Assembly: GCA_040882225.1 (NCBI GenBank)
Contig: JBBEBR010000014.1
Coordinates: forward strand, 372,001-436,000
DNA: 64,000 nucleotides
Origin: Gracilimonas sp040882225
GTDB taxonomy: Bacteria; Bacteroidota; Rhodothermia; Balneolales; Balneolaceae
Reading direction: 5' to 3'
Part shown: piece after piece, positions 32,825 through 42,029 of the stretch
How positions within the stretch are numbered: the first letter of the stretch is position 1
Layout: every line of letters starts with the position of its first letter
Made by a program: the position numbers and the translations under genes
The notes under the pieces: generated by a model
The model's input: only the letters and a program-made list of their open reading frames with translations
The model's database searches: none
What the model was told of the DNA's origin: nothing

Positions 32825-35326
32825 ATGAAGAAAATTCTCAGGGTATTAAGGCCAATTTTAAATTTTAACTGCTCACATCCTTTTTGGGTGCTTGCTGTAT
32901 GCCTTTCACTGGCGGTAGTTGGGGGATATTTTGCCCTTCAGCTAAAAATAGACACCGACATTGCGAATCTTTTGCCGGAAGACAATCCCAATGTACTTGC
33001 ACTCGAAAAATTAAATAATACGGTGGGTGGTGAAACTGAAATGCAGGTACTTATTCAGTCACCCAACTTTGAAGCTAATAAAAAATTTGCTGAAGATTTG
33101 ATTGAACAAACGCTTCAGCTTGAATATCCACGGTATAACAGCAGGTACTTCAAAGGCGCTGAGTTCAAAAAAGAAACCGAGTTTGTGAAAAATAATGCAC
33201 TTTATCTTGCACGAGATGAAGAGCTGGAAGAAATTACCGAGTGGTTACAAGAGGAAATTCAAACCGCAAAAGAAGAAGCCAATCCTTTTTTCTTCGATCT
33301 TGATGATGAAGAAGAAGGGGAGAAAGAGGAGAATCTTTCGGAAGAATTTGAAGAGAGTTATAACATTTTAGTTCCATCCGAATATCCTGTAAATGATGAC
33401 AGTACCCTGATGGTGGTCAAGTTTTTCCCTACCGGTTCTAAAAGTGATATCCAGTATTTAGAGGATATGTTTGAAGAGTTCGACGCGCTTATCGCAGACA
33501 TGAATCCTGCGGCATATCACCCCGATATGAATGTCCAGTTTGGGGGAAGGTTGAAACGCCACCTGGAAGAGTTTTCTTCTATCATGAATGATGTTATTGG
33601 AAGTTTCGCCACTGGTATAGGCAGTGTCATCTTGTTGGTAATGCTCTATTTCTTCATCAAGAAATACATTCACTACAGAAAAGGAACCAACGGAAACGGC
33701 AAGTATTCACTTTGGAGCCACTTTATCCGGTTGCCGGTACCGGTGCTTATTATTGGCATTCCACTACTCATAAGTTTATTGTGGACTTTCGGCCTCACCT
33801 ATTTTTACCTCGGGATGCTGAATACTATGACCTCCGTTCTCTTTGTAATTTTATTTGGGCTGGGAATCGATTACGGTTTACACTTTTATGCCCGATATAT
33901 AGAATTAAGGTCTGGCGGGCTCGACGTTCATGAGGCGGTCTTACAAACCAATGAAAAAACAGGGGAAGCTATTGTAGTTTCTGCTTTTACCACAGCCACT
34001 GCTTTGTTTATTTTGATGTTTGCAGACTTCAGAGGTTTTTCTGAATTTGGCTTTATTTCCGGTGTAGGAATTCTACTGGCACTGGTTGCTATGTTGTATG
34101 TGTTACCAGCTTTAATCGTGATTTTTGAACGGTTTAACTGGATTCTTCTCAGCAATGATGTGGAAACAAACAAAGTGCGTGTGCATCGCTATCCTTTTGC
34201 GCGTACCATTGTAACGTTAGGGATGATTGCATCTGCGCTTGTGATTGGTTTTAGTGGCAGTCATCTTACTTTTCAATATAATTTTGGTGAACTTGAACCC
34301 AAATTCCCGGAGTACGAAAAATTCCGGGCATTATCGGGGCAGGTAGAAGAATCGAGCAGGCGAAATCCCGCTTACATTGTAGCTGAGACAAATGAGCAGG
34401 TTGAAGAAATTGTGGAGATTCTTGAGCACAGAATGCGGACGGACACTACATCATCAACTATAGAGAGTATCGAGTCTTTACAAGAGCGTTTTCCTGTAAA
34501 TGAACAGGGTGAGAATGAAAAGCTCACTAAAATTGCTAAGATTAGGCAGTTGTTGCAAGATCCTTTTCTTGTAAACAAAGACAATAAGCAACTCGAAAAA
34601 CTTCGGCTTGCTGCACAAACGATCGAACCAGTTCAGCTGGCGCAAATTCCAGATTACCTAAAATCCCGTTTTATAACCAAAGATGGTGAAGTAGGGCGTT
34701 TCGTAATTATTTATCCGTCTGTTGGCCTGTCAGACGGTCGGAATTCTATCGAGTTCAAAAACGATGTGAGTGTAGTTGAACTTCGGGATGAAACCATGTT
34801 TTATGCATCCAGTACCTCCATTGTTGCGGCTTCTATGTTAGATTTGATGCGAACGGAAAGTCCTTATATGGTTGGCGCTACTTTTATTTTCATCTATTTC
34901 TTTATGCTGTTTTCCTTCCGTTCTTTCCGGTGGTCAATCATTTCCATGCTGCCGCTTGTGGTTGGTTTGCTTTGGCTTTTTGGATTGATGATGCTATTCG
35001 GGCTTCAGTTCAATTTCTATAATCTTGTGGTTCTACCAGCCATATTAGGAATTGGAGAAGACAGCGGAGTCCATCTTGCGCATCGTTATCGTGAGGAAGG
35101 GAAAAACAGCATGTGGAGTGTACTTTCCAGCACTGGTCAGCACGTAACAATGGGTTCCCTTACCACAATGCTGGGTTTTGCAGGTTTATTATTTACCAAT
35201 CATCCGGGACTTCAATCACTGGGAGTAATGGCTGTTCTTGGAATAGGAATGACATTGCTCGCCTCTATTACCTTCCTGCCGGCACTAATTCAGTTATTAG
35301 AAGATAAAGACTGGATTCGCTTCTAA
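32825..35326 (+). CDS. MMPL/RND-family inner-membrane transporter
   Basis: An 833-residue transporter with the RND two-repeat plan. One N-terminal helix precedes the first large periplasmic domain, and SSIMNDVIGSFATGIGSVILLVMLYFFI begins a five-helix bundle. The pattern repeats from about residue 455, with a second periplasmic domain. LFGLGIDYGLHFYAR near residue 345 and GIGEDSGVHLAHRYRE near residue 745 are the paired conserved helix-4-like segments with acidic residues for proton coupling. A very acidic insert lies at about residues 155-185. Family members such as HpnN and MmpL export lipids. No partner adaptor is adjacent, but MlaC- and TolC-type genes lie 8 kb upstream. Confidence 0.88.
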   Translation: MKKILRVLRPILNFNCSHPFWVLAVCLSLAVVGGYFALQLKIDTDIANLLPEDNPNVLALEKLNNTVGGETEMQVLIQSPNFEANKKFAEDLIEQTLQLEYPRYNSRYFKGAEFKKETEFVKNNALYLARDEELEEITEWLQEEIQTAKEEANPFFFDLDDEEEGEKEENLSEEFEESYNILVPSEYPVNDDSTLMVVKFFPTGSKSDIQYLEDMFEEFDALIADMNPAAYHPDMNVQFGGRLKRHLEEFSSIMNDVIGSFATGIGSVILLVMLYFFIKKYIHYRKGTNGNGKYSLWSHFIRLPVPVLIIGIPLLISLLWTFGLTYFYLGMLNTMTSVLFVILFGLGIDYGLHFYARYIELRSGGLDVHEAVLQTNEKTGEAIVVSAFTTATALFILMFADFRGFSEFGFISGVGILLALVAMLYVLPALIVIFERFNWILLSNDVETNKVRVHRYPFARTIVTLGMIASALVIGFSGSHLTFQYNFGELEPKFPEYEKFRALSGQVEESSRRNPAYIVAETNEQVEEIVEILEHRMRTDTTSSTIESIESLQERFPVNEQGENEKLTKIAKIRQLLQDPFLVNKDNKQLEKLRLAAQTIEPVQLAQIPDYLKSRFITKDGEVGRFVIIYPSVGLSDGRNSIEFKNDVSVVELRDETMFYASSTSIVAASMLDLMRTESPYMVGATFIFIYFFMLFSFRSFRWSIISMLPLVVGLLWLFGLMMLFGLQFNFYNLVVLPAILGIGEDSGVHLAHRYREEGKNSMWSVLSSTGQHVTMGSLTTMLGFAGLLFTNHPGLQSLGVMAVLGIGMTLLASITFLPALIQLLEDKDWIRF

Positions 35327-35350
35327 TGATTGATGAAAGCATGAATAGAT

Positions 35351-35887
35351 ATGAGAAAAGATCCCAAGCTCATTGAAACACAAAGATTCAGGCTCAAAGA
35401 AATCCAGCAATCAGACATAGCAAACATCTATAAAGGCTTATCTGATCCGGAAGTGACCAAACACTACGCGGTAAAGTTCCCGACGATAGAAGCTACACAG
35501 GAACAAATGGATTGGTATGCGAACCTGAGAAAAAAGGAAACGGGCATTTGGTGGGGAATATATTTTAAAGAGGGGGAAGAATTTTGCGGAGCCGGAGGTT
35601 TCAATAACCTGGATAAAACTCATCAAAAAGCAGAGATTGGATTTTGGCTGCTACCTCAATTTTGGGGAAGGGGAATCATGGAAGAAGTAATGCCTGTATT
35701 ATTTAAAGAAGGTTTTGAATCACTACATCTCAATAGAATAGAAGGTTTCGTTGAAAGCGATAATCACAAGTGTAAAAGAGCTTTGACAAAACTTGATTTC
35801 CACTATGAAGGGACAATGCGTGAGTGTGAAATCAAAAATGGTGAATTTATAGATTTGGATATCTATGCGGTTTTGAGAAAAAGGTAA
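35351..35887 (+). CDS. GNAT N-acetyltransferase, RimJ/RimL-like
   Basis: A 178-residue acetyltransferase of the GNAT family. The acceptor-side N-terminus is LIETQRFRLKEIQQSDIANIYKGL. The acetyl-CoA loop occurs in WLLPQFWGRGIMEEVMPVLF (the R/Q-x-x-G-x-G/A pattern is QFWGRG). The later VESDNHKCKRALTKLDFHYEG is the usual RimJ/L asparagine region. The substrate may be a ribosomal protein, an amino group or a drug. It starts 24 bp after the transporter, but its function probably has no link to it. It converges on trkH. Confidence 0.88.
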   Translation: MRKDPKLIETQRFRLKEIQQSDIANIYKGLSDPEVTKHYAVKFPTIEATQEQMDWYANLRKKETGIWWGIYFKEGEEFCGAGGFNNLDKTHQKAEIGFWLLPQFWGRGIMEEVMPVLFKEGFESLHLNRIEGFVESDNHKCKRALTKLDFHYEGTMRECEIKNGEFIDLDIYAVLRKR

Positions 35888-35890
35888 CTA

Positions 35891-37408
35891 TCATTGCTTC
35901 CAAAAAGCCGGAGAGAAGATAATTAGAACAGTAAAAATTTCGAGCCGGCCTATCATCATGAGCATAATGAGAACCCATTTTCCAAGAAAGGGAAGGTGAG
36001 CGTAATTGTCGGTTGGGCCGAAGTCTCCCCAGGCCGGGCCAATATTTCCGATGGAAGCTATACTTGCTCCCATTGAAGACATAATATCATAACCAAACAT
36101 GCTGATAATAATGCCTCCCATTGCAAAAATAGCCATGTACAAAATGAAAAAACTCAATACTGTTCTCTGAATATTTTGCGTGATTACCCGATCGCCAATA
36201 CGTACAGGAAAAATGGCTTTAGGATGCATAATTTGTTTGATTTCCCGGCCGGTATTGCGAACCAGAATCATTAAGCGCATCATTTTTATTCCGCCTCCTG
36301 TAGAGCCCGCACATCCTCCTGTAAAAAACAAAAGCAGTAAAAAGAAGCTGCCGAATGCGTGCCAGACCTCGTAATCATCCGTACCAAAACCGGTTGTGGT
36401 AACAATAGAAACTACCTGAAAGGCTCCATAACGGAGGGAATCTGCAACTGAATATTGATTAAAAAACCAAAGCGACATTGAAATTCCGGCCACAGCTATC
36501 AGAATTACCAGCGTGTAAAACCTGGTTTCACGGTTACTGAAAAATGAACTGGTATCTCCGCGCAATAACCGGAAATGCATGGCAAAACTAATTCCCGACA
36601 AATACATGAAAACAATTATCACCCAGTCAATATAAACAGAATCGAAAGCTTCGATACTGGCATTTTTAGTGGAAAATCCGCCGGTTGCAAGCGTGGAGAA
36701 CGCATGATTTATTGCTTCAAACCAATCCATGGAGGGATGTACCCATAAAAGAAGAAATTGAGCTACGGTAAATGTTACATACACAATCCAAAGTAGTTTG
36801 GCTGTCTGTTGAACGCGGGGAGTTAATTTATCAGAGGTTGGTGTGGAAGATTCCGCCTGAAAAAGCTGCATACCTCCAATTCCCAATAAAGGTAAAATGG
36901 AAAGCGAGAGAACGATAAATCCCATTCCGCCCAACCAATGAGATAAAGATCTCCAAAACAGAAAGCTCTTTGGTAACTCTTCGATTTGTGGATTTGAAAA
37001 ACCGTCGCTCGTGGTGCCTCCGAAAATTGTTGACCCGGTTGTTGTTAGGCCGCTCATGGTTTCGAAAACAGCATCGGTAAAGCTTGGCAAAACACCCGAA
37101 ATCACAAAAGGAAGTGCTCCCACTAAAGAAAGAGAGAACCATGTTAAACTCACAATCAAGAAGCCTTCACGAATACGCAGCTCTTGTTTTGGCCGGAAAA
37201 AGTACCAAAGTGTGCCTCCGAGGATAAAAGAGATACCGGCTGATGTCAGAAAAGAATGCCAGGTTTCTTCCGCATAAATAAGCCCAATTGCTGCGGGGAG
37301 GAGAAGAGCGAATCCTAAAAAAAATATAAACGCACCTAATACACCCAGTACAACTAAAAAATCAATAGTGGGGCGTTTAAAACTGGAGTTGAGGAGTGCC
37401 ATCTTCAC
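35891..37408 (-). CDS. trkH: Trk potassium uptake protein, membrane subunit TrkH
   Basis: A 505-residue ion channel-like transporter with four M-P-M repeats. The pore loops are visible as TMSGLTTTGSTIF (repeat 1), TLATGGFSTKN (repeat 2), VSIVTTTGFGTDDY (repeat 3) and ASIASIGNIGPAWG (repeat 4). Each contains the glycine of the selectivity filter. It moves K+ (with Na+ or H+) into the cell and is gated by TrkA. It overlaps the trkA stop by four bases, so the two genes form a coupled operon. Confidence 0.95.
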   Translation of the reverse strand: MKMALLNSSFKRPTIDFLVVLGVLGAFIFFLGFALLLPAAIGLIYAEETWHSFLTSAGISFILGGTLWYFFRPKQELRIREGFLIVSLTWFSLSLVGALPFVISGVLPSFTDAVFETMSGLTTTGSTIFGGTTSDGFSNPQIEELPKSFLFWRSLSHWLGGMGFIVLSLSILPLLGIGGMQLFQAESSTPTSDKLTPRVQQTAKLLWIVYVTFTVAQFLLLWVHPSMDWFEAINHAFSTLATGGFSTKNASIEAFDSVYIDWVIIVFMYLSGISFAMHFRLLRGDTSSFFSNRETRFYTLVILIAVAGISMSLWFFNQYSVADSLRYGAFQVVSIVTTTGFGTDDYEVWHAFGSFFLLLLFFTGGCAGSTGGGIKMMRLMILVRNTGREIKQIMHPKAIFPVRIGDRVITQNIQRTVLSFFILYMAIFAMGGIIISMFGYDIMSSMGASIASIGNIGPAWGDFGPTDNYAHLPFLGKWVLIMLMMIGRLEIFTVLIIFSPAFWKQ

Positions 37409-38757
37409 TGAAAAAGTTTGGTGATTTTATCAATCGCTTCAGGGAGACAAAAAATGATAACGCGGTCGTTTGGCATCACCTGAGATTTTCCAGTCACAAT
37501 TTCAACAGAACCATTGCATAAAATTCCCCCGATTACGCAGCCGTCGGGGAGAGACAATCCAAATATTGGTTTCTTCGTGATTTTTGAATTTATAGAAGCC
37601 CTTAATTCTATGACTTCCGCATTTATTCCACGAAGTTCCGTGACTGAAATCACTTTTCCACGGCGCACATAACGGTGAATTTCATTTGATGCTGCCGCTT
37701 TTTTGTTGATGATTGCATCAAGGCCAATAGTTTGGGCAAGTGGGATAAAATCCGGTTTGGAGACAAGGGCAACCGTTTTTTTGACCTCGAGATGTTTGGC
37801 CATCAGGCAAGAGATGATATTCGATTCCTCGTCATCCGTTACTGCGATAAAAGCATCCATATCTGTGATGCCTTCTGTAATTAACAGGTCAGGATCGGTA
37901 GGATTTCCATGCAAAATCATCGCGTTTTTATATTTTACCGCTAATTCCTCTGCAGTATCATAATCGGGCTCAATTAGTTTTACCGACCAGTCTTTTGATT
38001 TATCTTTAGTTAGCAGCTTGGTAATCATAGCTCCAAGTGCAGACCCGCCGGCAATCATTACCCTGTTTAAATCCGCTTCCTTTTTCCCCGTTGTTTCAAT
38101 GATATGTGGAATATCCTCAGTTTTTGACAGCACAAAAATCTGATCAAAAGATTGTAGTTTTACGGAACCATTTGGAATTAAAGTGCGTCCTCGTCTTACA
38201 ATAGCAACCACCCGAAACATTGTTTCAGGATAAGTGGCGGCATATTCTTTTAAGGAAATGCCCACCAGTGGCGATTCTTTTTCCAGCCGGATTCCGACAA
38301 GCTGCATTTTGTCATCAGCAAGGTTTACAACATCACTTGCTGAAGACCTGCGCAGAAGCTGAACGATTTCCTGAGCGGCACTTAATTCGGGGTGAATCAT
38401 TACGTCAATGCCAAGATCGGATGGAGAAAGGGGAGAGTTCTTATCTGAAAATTCATCACTTCTAACACGGGCAATCACCATTTTTGCCCCAAGCCTTTTT
38501 CCGATCATACTGGAAATCATATTTACTTCATCCACACTGGTAACAGAGATGAGAATATCGGCATTACTAACTCCCGCTTTGTCTAAATCTTTGACGGAAG
38601 TTGCGTTACCCTCGATTGTTAAAACATCCAGTGAATCAGCAACCCGGGAGAGTGGGGTTTTTTCACGATCGAGTACGATTACGTCGTGTTTTTCTTTGGA
38701 TAATGTACTGGCCAGATCATAGCCAATTTCGCCGGCACCAATAATTACAATCTTCAA
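37405..38757 (-). CDS. trkA: Trk potassium uptake regulatory protein TrkA
   Basis: A 450-residue cytosolic regulator made of two tandem RCK units. Each has an RCK_N Rossmann domain followed by an RCK_C domain. The first starts MKIVIIGAGEIGYDLASTLS with GxGxxG and a DREKTPLSRV acidic end. The second near residue 233 reads NRVMIAGGSALGAMITKLL. Nucleotide (NAD/ATP) binding controls TrkH. The atypical GGSALG in the second site differs from the standard GxGxxG, which is common in TrkA proteins. It is coupled to trkH downstream. Confidence 0.94.
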   Translation of the reverse strand: MKIVIIGAGEIGYDLASTLSKEKHDVIVLDREKTPLSRVADSLDVLTIEGNATSVKDLDKAGVSNADILISVTSVDEVNMISSMIGKRLGAKMVIARVRSDEFSDKNSPLSPSDLGIDVMIHPELSAAQEIVQLLRRSSASDVVNLADDKMQLVGIRLEKESPLVGISLKEYAATYPETMFRVVAIVRRGRTLIPNGSVKLQSFDQIFVLSKTEDIPHIIETTGKKEADLNRVMIAGGSALGAMITKLLTKDKSKDWSVKLIEPDYDTAEELAVKYKNAMILHGNPTDPDLLITEGITDMDAFIAVTDDEESNIISCLMAKHLEVKKTVALVSKPDFIPLAQTIGLDAIINKKAAASNEIHRYVRRGKVISVTELRGINAEVIELRASINSKITKKPIFGLSLPDGCVIGGILCNGSVEIVTGKSQVMPNDRVIIFCLPEAIDKITKLFQ

Positions 38758-38997
38758 AAGAAAGCCTGATGATTAATTTTGACAATTAATGGTACCATGT
38801 TTTTAACTGAATAGAAAGAAGAAAGAATTCTAATAACCCCATATAAATGAATGAAATAGAAGATTTTCTAATGTAATTAAGCATTTTAGAAAAGGATTGA
38901 AAAATCACTTAAAAATAATTTTATGATTTTCATGTGACAGGAAAATTACTTGATAATAATACCTTAACATTTAGATAACCTTCTGTTTAGCTGAAAA

Positions 38998-39009
38998 GGC
39001 ATTCTTTGT
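38998..39009 (+). promoter_or_regulatory. Possible -7 box before the 86-residue gene
   Basis: CATTCTTTG within this interval resembles TAnnTTTG at the TTTG end, and lies about 23 bases before the ATG at 39032. The T-A pair is replaced, so the match is partial. Confidence 0.25.
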
Positions 39010-39031
39010 GCAAATTTAATCAATCCCGATT

Positions 39032-39292
39032 ATGCTTATTGGCGGAGATTTTAATGGAAGGGCGAAAGAACTGCTGGCTGCTTTATATAAGATGTGCGAA
39101 GGCAATACTGATTATCAGGTTGCAGTAGATGACTTGGTTGAGAACCTGCAGTTAGATCGCACCGAGATGAAAAATTTACTGGAGTATCTCGAAGCTAAAG
39201 AACTTGTTCTTATTACCACTATTGGAGGGCCTTTTTTATACGGCCATATCCGAATTACTGAAAAAGGGATTCTGAAAGTTTTATCAACCTGA
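39032..39292 (+). CDS. Small winged-helix-like protein of unknown function
   Basis: An 86-residue soluble protein. It has a helical N-terminal part (GRAKELLAALYKMCEG, VDDLVENLQLDRTEMKNLLEYLEAKELV) followed by two beta strands with a turn (LITTIGGPFLYGHIRITEKGILKVL). That helix-helix-helix-strand-strand order is what winged-helix DNA-binding domains look like, and LEYLEAKELVLITT fits the recognition-helix-to-wing transition. I do not recognise a specific family. It is a monocistronic gene with its own terminator, so a small DNA-binding regulator is a fair guess. Confidence 0.6.
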   Translation: MLIGGDFNGRAKELLAALYKMCEGNTDYQVAVDDLVENLQLDRTEMKNLLEYLEAKELVLITTIGGPFLYGHIRITEKGILKVLST

Positions 39293-39296
39293 CGAG

Positions 39297-39338
39297 AAAA
39301 AAAGCGGCTTGTATAATTCATAAGCCGCTGTAATTTTT
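39297..39338 (+). terminator. Bidirectional terminator
   Basis: An 8-bp stem AGCGGCTT / AAGCCGCT (39303-39310 and 39322-39329) has an 11-base loop. A T-rich tail follows on the plus strand and an A-rich one precedes it, so it can serve both the small winged-helix gene and the convergent metalloprotease. Confidence 0.8.
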
Positions 39339-41796
39339 ATTTATCGGGATTCAAGATGGAATCTATTCGGAGCAATACATCTTCTAAATGCGCTTGTGTA
39401 AGTCGGTCGCCAATGCGTGTTTGAGCTCGCTGTACATCTTGCTTCAACTGGTTTAGTTCAACCCTTAAAAAAGGCCGAATGTCTGATTTTTTTATATCGA
39501 TCATATTTCGGCCAGCCCTGATATTATCGTTCACAAAAGCCTCTTCGATATTACTCAAATACTGCCGCTGTAAGTTTCGACGGTACGGATCAATGGATGA
39601 ATTGCTATAAATTTCAGCCCAGATACCACGCCTTAAATCTTCCAGCATCTGGAGGGGAGAGTATGCAGTTTCTGAATTAAAGGTATGATTCTCGTTCAGA
39701 CGTGACATCACGCCGGGAGACATTATCGAATTCAAGTGCCGCGACTGTAATTGACGAACCCGGTCCAGTGCACCCGCATGTTCGATTCTGCGAAGAATAT
39801 CCTCATCTAATAACCATTCCGGGGTTGTGAAAACGTGCGTGTTCATAAACTCCATCGCTTTTTGTTGATATGCTTTGGAAACGGGTGTATACAAAACGCC
39901 CTGCTGATCGGAAGCTTTTCTCTGCTGGTAAACCCCGCCAATGTTCGTTGCCACATGGCCAGCATAGCGAGACCATTGAAATATCAGCTCTCCATAAATT
40001 TCCTCCAGGTCATCATAACCTTTACCAGGGGTAGATGTCCATTCAATCAGGTTTGGAACAACGCGTTTAAGATTCATCAATCCATAGGTACTCGCTTTCA
40101 CGGCGTCATCGGAAAGATCCTCTGTTTGTGCGGATGGATCATATCCTGTTGAAGAAGCAAAACGATAAACAGGATCATCGGCCTTTTCTTCAATCCAGCT
40201 GTCGAGAACTGGTTTTTCGTCTTCAGGAGTTTCAGCATCAGGAATTACACGATATCCCCAGTTAACGGAGTATTTATCATAAGGCCCGATTTGGCGGATA
40301 AACCGAATATTTTCATCTCCCGGCTGCGCAATGTAGTTTTGGCGGGCATATTCCATAATGGTTGTTGCAATGCCGTATTTCTGAGTGAATGTGCCAGACC
40401 GAAGCGAGTCGACCGGGTAAGCCGAAGAGGATTGCATGTTATGTGGAAGCCCGATTGCGTGTCCAATTTCGTGAGAAATAACACGGCGCATGGTTTCGCC
40501 AATCAGGTCATCATCCAGTTTTAATTTTCTGGCTTCGGGATTTGCGGCTCCGGTTTCAATCATTAAACGGTTGCGGTACGAACGCATATGGTTGTGATAC
40601 CAGACGATATCACTCTCGATAATTTCACCGGTTCTGGGATCACTCACACTTGGGCCAACGGCATTTCGAATGGTACTTGCCACCCAGCGAACGGTTGAAT
40701 AGCGAATATCCTCAGGATTCCAATCGGGGTCTTCCTCCGCACTGGGAGCTTCTTTTGCCAGTATTGCATTTTTGAAACCCGCTTCCTCAAAAGCTTCCTG
40801 CCAGTCTTCAATTCCCTGTTTTATGTAGGAAACGTATTTGGTGGGAGTTGCAGGATCTAAATAATATACAATTGGTTTTACCGGCTCGGTCAACTCACCT
40901 CGTGCATAAGCCTCGGGATCTTTAGGCTCCAATCTCCACCGCCGGATAAAACTTTGGCTTGCGGCTTTTTGCTCATCCAAGCCATAATTAATTTGATTCA
41001 CCGTAAACCAGCCTACTCTGTAATCTTCGTAACGAGGCCGCATTGGTTCTTTTGGCAACAGAATCATGGATTGATTCATCAACATGGAAAGCGTTGCGGT
41101 TTGTTGGTCTGAGGGTGGATTTCCCGCGTGATAGGTAAGCACGTGGCGCACCTCTAAATTTTCGGGAAAACTTTTTGCGGATTCGATATAACTTCTTTTA
41201 GAATCCAGCCGCCGAACCTGATATTGACTGCGTAGAAAGCTCATGGCTCCGCTAATGGCTTCAAGATCTGTGGTGAAAAAATCGGTCATTTCAACTACAA
41301 CGCCATTAGAATCTTCACTTATTGCTTCAATGGGAAGAGCAGCAATAATTGGGGCGAAATTATTTGCCATCACCGACTGATAAACCGGAAGCGTATCATT
41401 TGCAACTGCACTGTAAGACTGTTTTCTGACGAGAATTTGGTCGCGCTGCCGGGTGAAAGTGAGAACCTGTTCCGCTATGGAAGAACCTCCTGAAAAGAAT
41501 CCAAAATAATCAGTTGGAACTTCAGCAATACGGCTTACAAGTAGCATTTCTCTTCCTAAAAGCGAATCGGGGATTTCATAGTACAATTTCTCGCCAACCC
41601 AGTGCACATTAAAAATACCATCATCTGTTTTTGCTTCGGATGTTATCACTTTCGAAAATGGTTTGATTCCATTCGAAGAAGCCTGATCGGCGCGTGACGA
41701 TGAATTTGAAGAGGTGTTTTTTGTGGACGAGCAACCAATCACTATAAAAAAAGAAAAAAGAAGAGTAGCTACTTTTGAAAATGCAGTTGATGACAT
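39337..41796 (-). CDS. Zinc metalloprotease lipoprotein (DUF5117/DUF4953 type)
   Basis: An 819-residue exported protein with a lipoprotein signal (VATLLFSFFIVIGCSS, lipidated Cys22). The metzincin-like motif HEIGHAIGLPHN (His442, Glu443, His446, His452) supplies zinc ligands and the general base. An N-terminal region (about 50-300) has the beta-rich character of DUF5117, and the middle is the DUF4953 metalloprotease domain. The C-terminal ~200 residues are helical. The length is typical of the Bacteroidota family. It is probably outer-membrane anchored and degrades peptides or proteins; the real substrate is unknown. It stands alone between terminators. Confidence 0.9.
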   Translation of the reverse strand: MSSTAFSKVATLLFSFFIVIGCSSTKNTSSNSSSRADQASSNGIKPFSKVITSEAKTDDGIFNVHWVGEKLYYEIPDSLLGREMLLVSRIAEVPTDYFGFFSGGSSIAEQVLTFTRQRDQILVRKQSYSAVANDTLPVYQSVMANNFAPIIAALPIEAISEDSNGVVVEMTDFFTTDLEAISGAMSFLRSQYQVRRLDSKRSYIESAKSFPENLEVRHVLTYHAGNPPSDQQTATLSMLMNQSMILLPKEPMRPRYEDYRVGWFTVNQINYGLDEQKAASQSFIRRWRLEPKDPEAYARGELTEPVKPIVYYLDPATPTKYVSYIKQGIEDWQEAFEEAGFKNAILAKEAPSAEEDPDWNPEDIRYSTVRWVASTIRNAVGPSVSDPRTGEIIESDIVWYHNHMRSYRNRLMIETGAANPEARKLKLDDDLIGETMRRVISHEIGHAIGLPHNMQSSSAYPVDSLRSGTFTQKYGIATTIMEYARQNYIAQPGDENIRFIRQIGPYDKYSVNWGYRVIPDAETPEDEKPVLDSWIEEKADDPVYRFASSTGYDPSAQTEDLSDDAVKASTYGLMNLKRVVPNLIEWTSTPGKGYDDLEEIYGELIFQWSRYAGHVATNIGGVYQQRKASDQQGVLYTPVSKAYQQKAMEFMNTHVFTTPEWLLDEDILRRIEHAGALDRVRQLQSRHLNSIMSPGVMSRLNENHTFNSETAYSPLQMLEDLRRGIWAEIYSNSSIDPYRRNLQRQYLSNIEEAFVNDNIRAGRNMIDIKKSDIRPFLRVELNQLKQDVQRAQTRIGDRLTQAHLEDVLLRIDSILNPDK

Positions 41797-41983
41797 AACA
41801 GTAATTATCGAATGAATTTTGATTCAAATTATCACAATTAACCGACTTATGAAGGTAGTTAACAATTAATAACAACAGAGAATATAAAGGAGCAACATTG
41901 ATGAAAGCAATTTATGGGGATATATACCCGGAACAGGTAGAAAAATTGGAGAGAATTGATACCGCTTTTATTCTAAAATTACA

Positions 41984-41991
41984 TACCTTTG
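41984..41991 (+). promoter_or_regulatory. TAnnTTTG -7 box of ald
   Basis: TACCTTTG matches the Bacteroidota -7 consensus exactly and lies 38 bases before the ald ATG at 42030. A TTTTA at 41966 could serve as the upstream element. Confidence 0.5.
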
Positions 41992-42029
41992 TGGCCTCAG
42001 AATTTATGTAAAAAACCAAATTATTTATT

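Noticed and set aside
41901..42011. A 36-codon ATG frame with AAAGGAG upstream, just before ald
   Set aside because: It overlaps the predicted -7 box of ald, has no recognisable family, and ends 18 bases before ald. I could not support it as a gene, though the purine-rich upstream site makes it worth a look.
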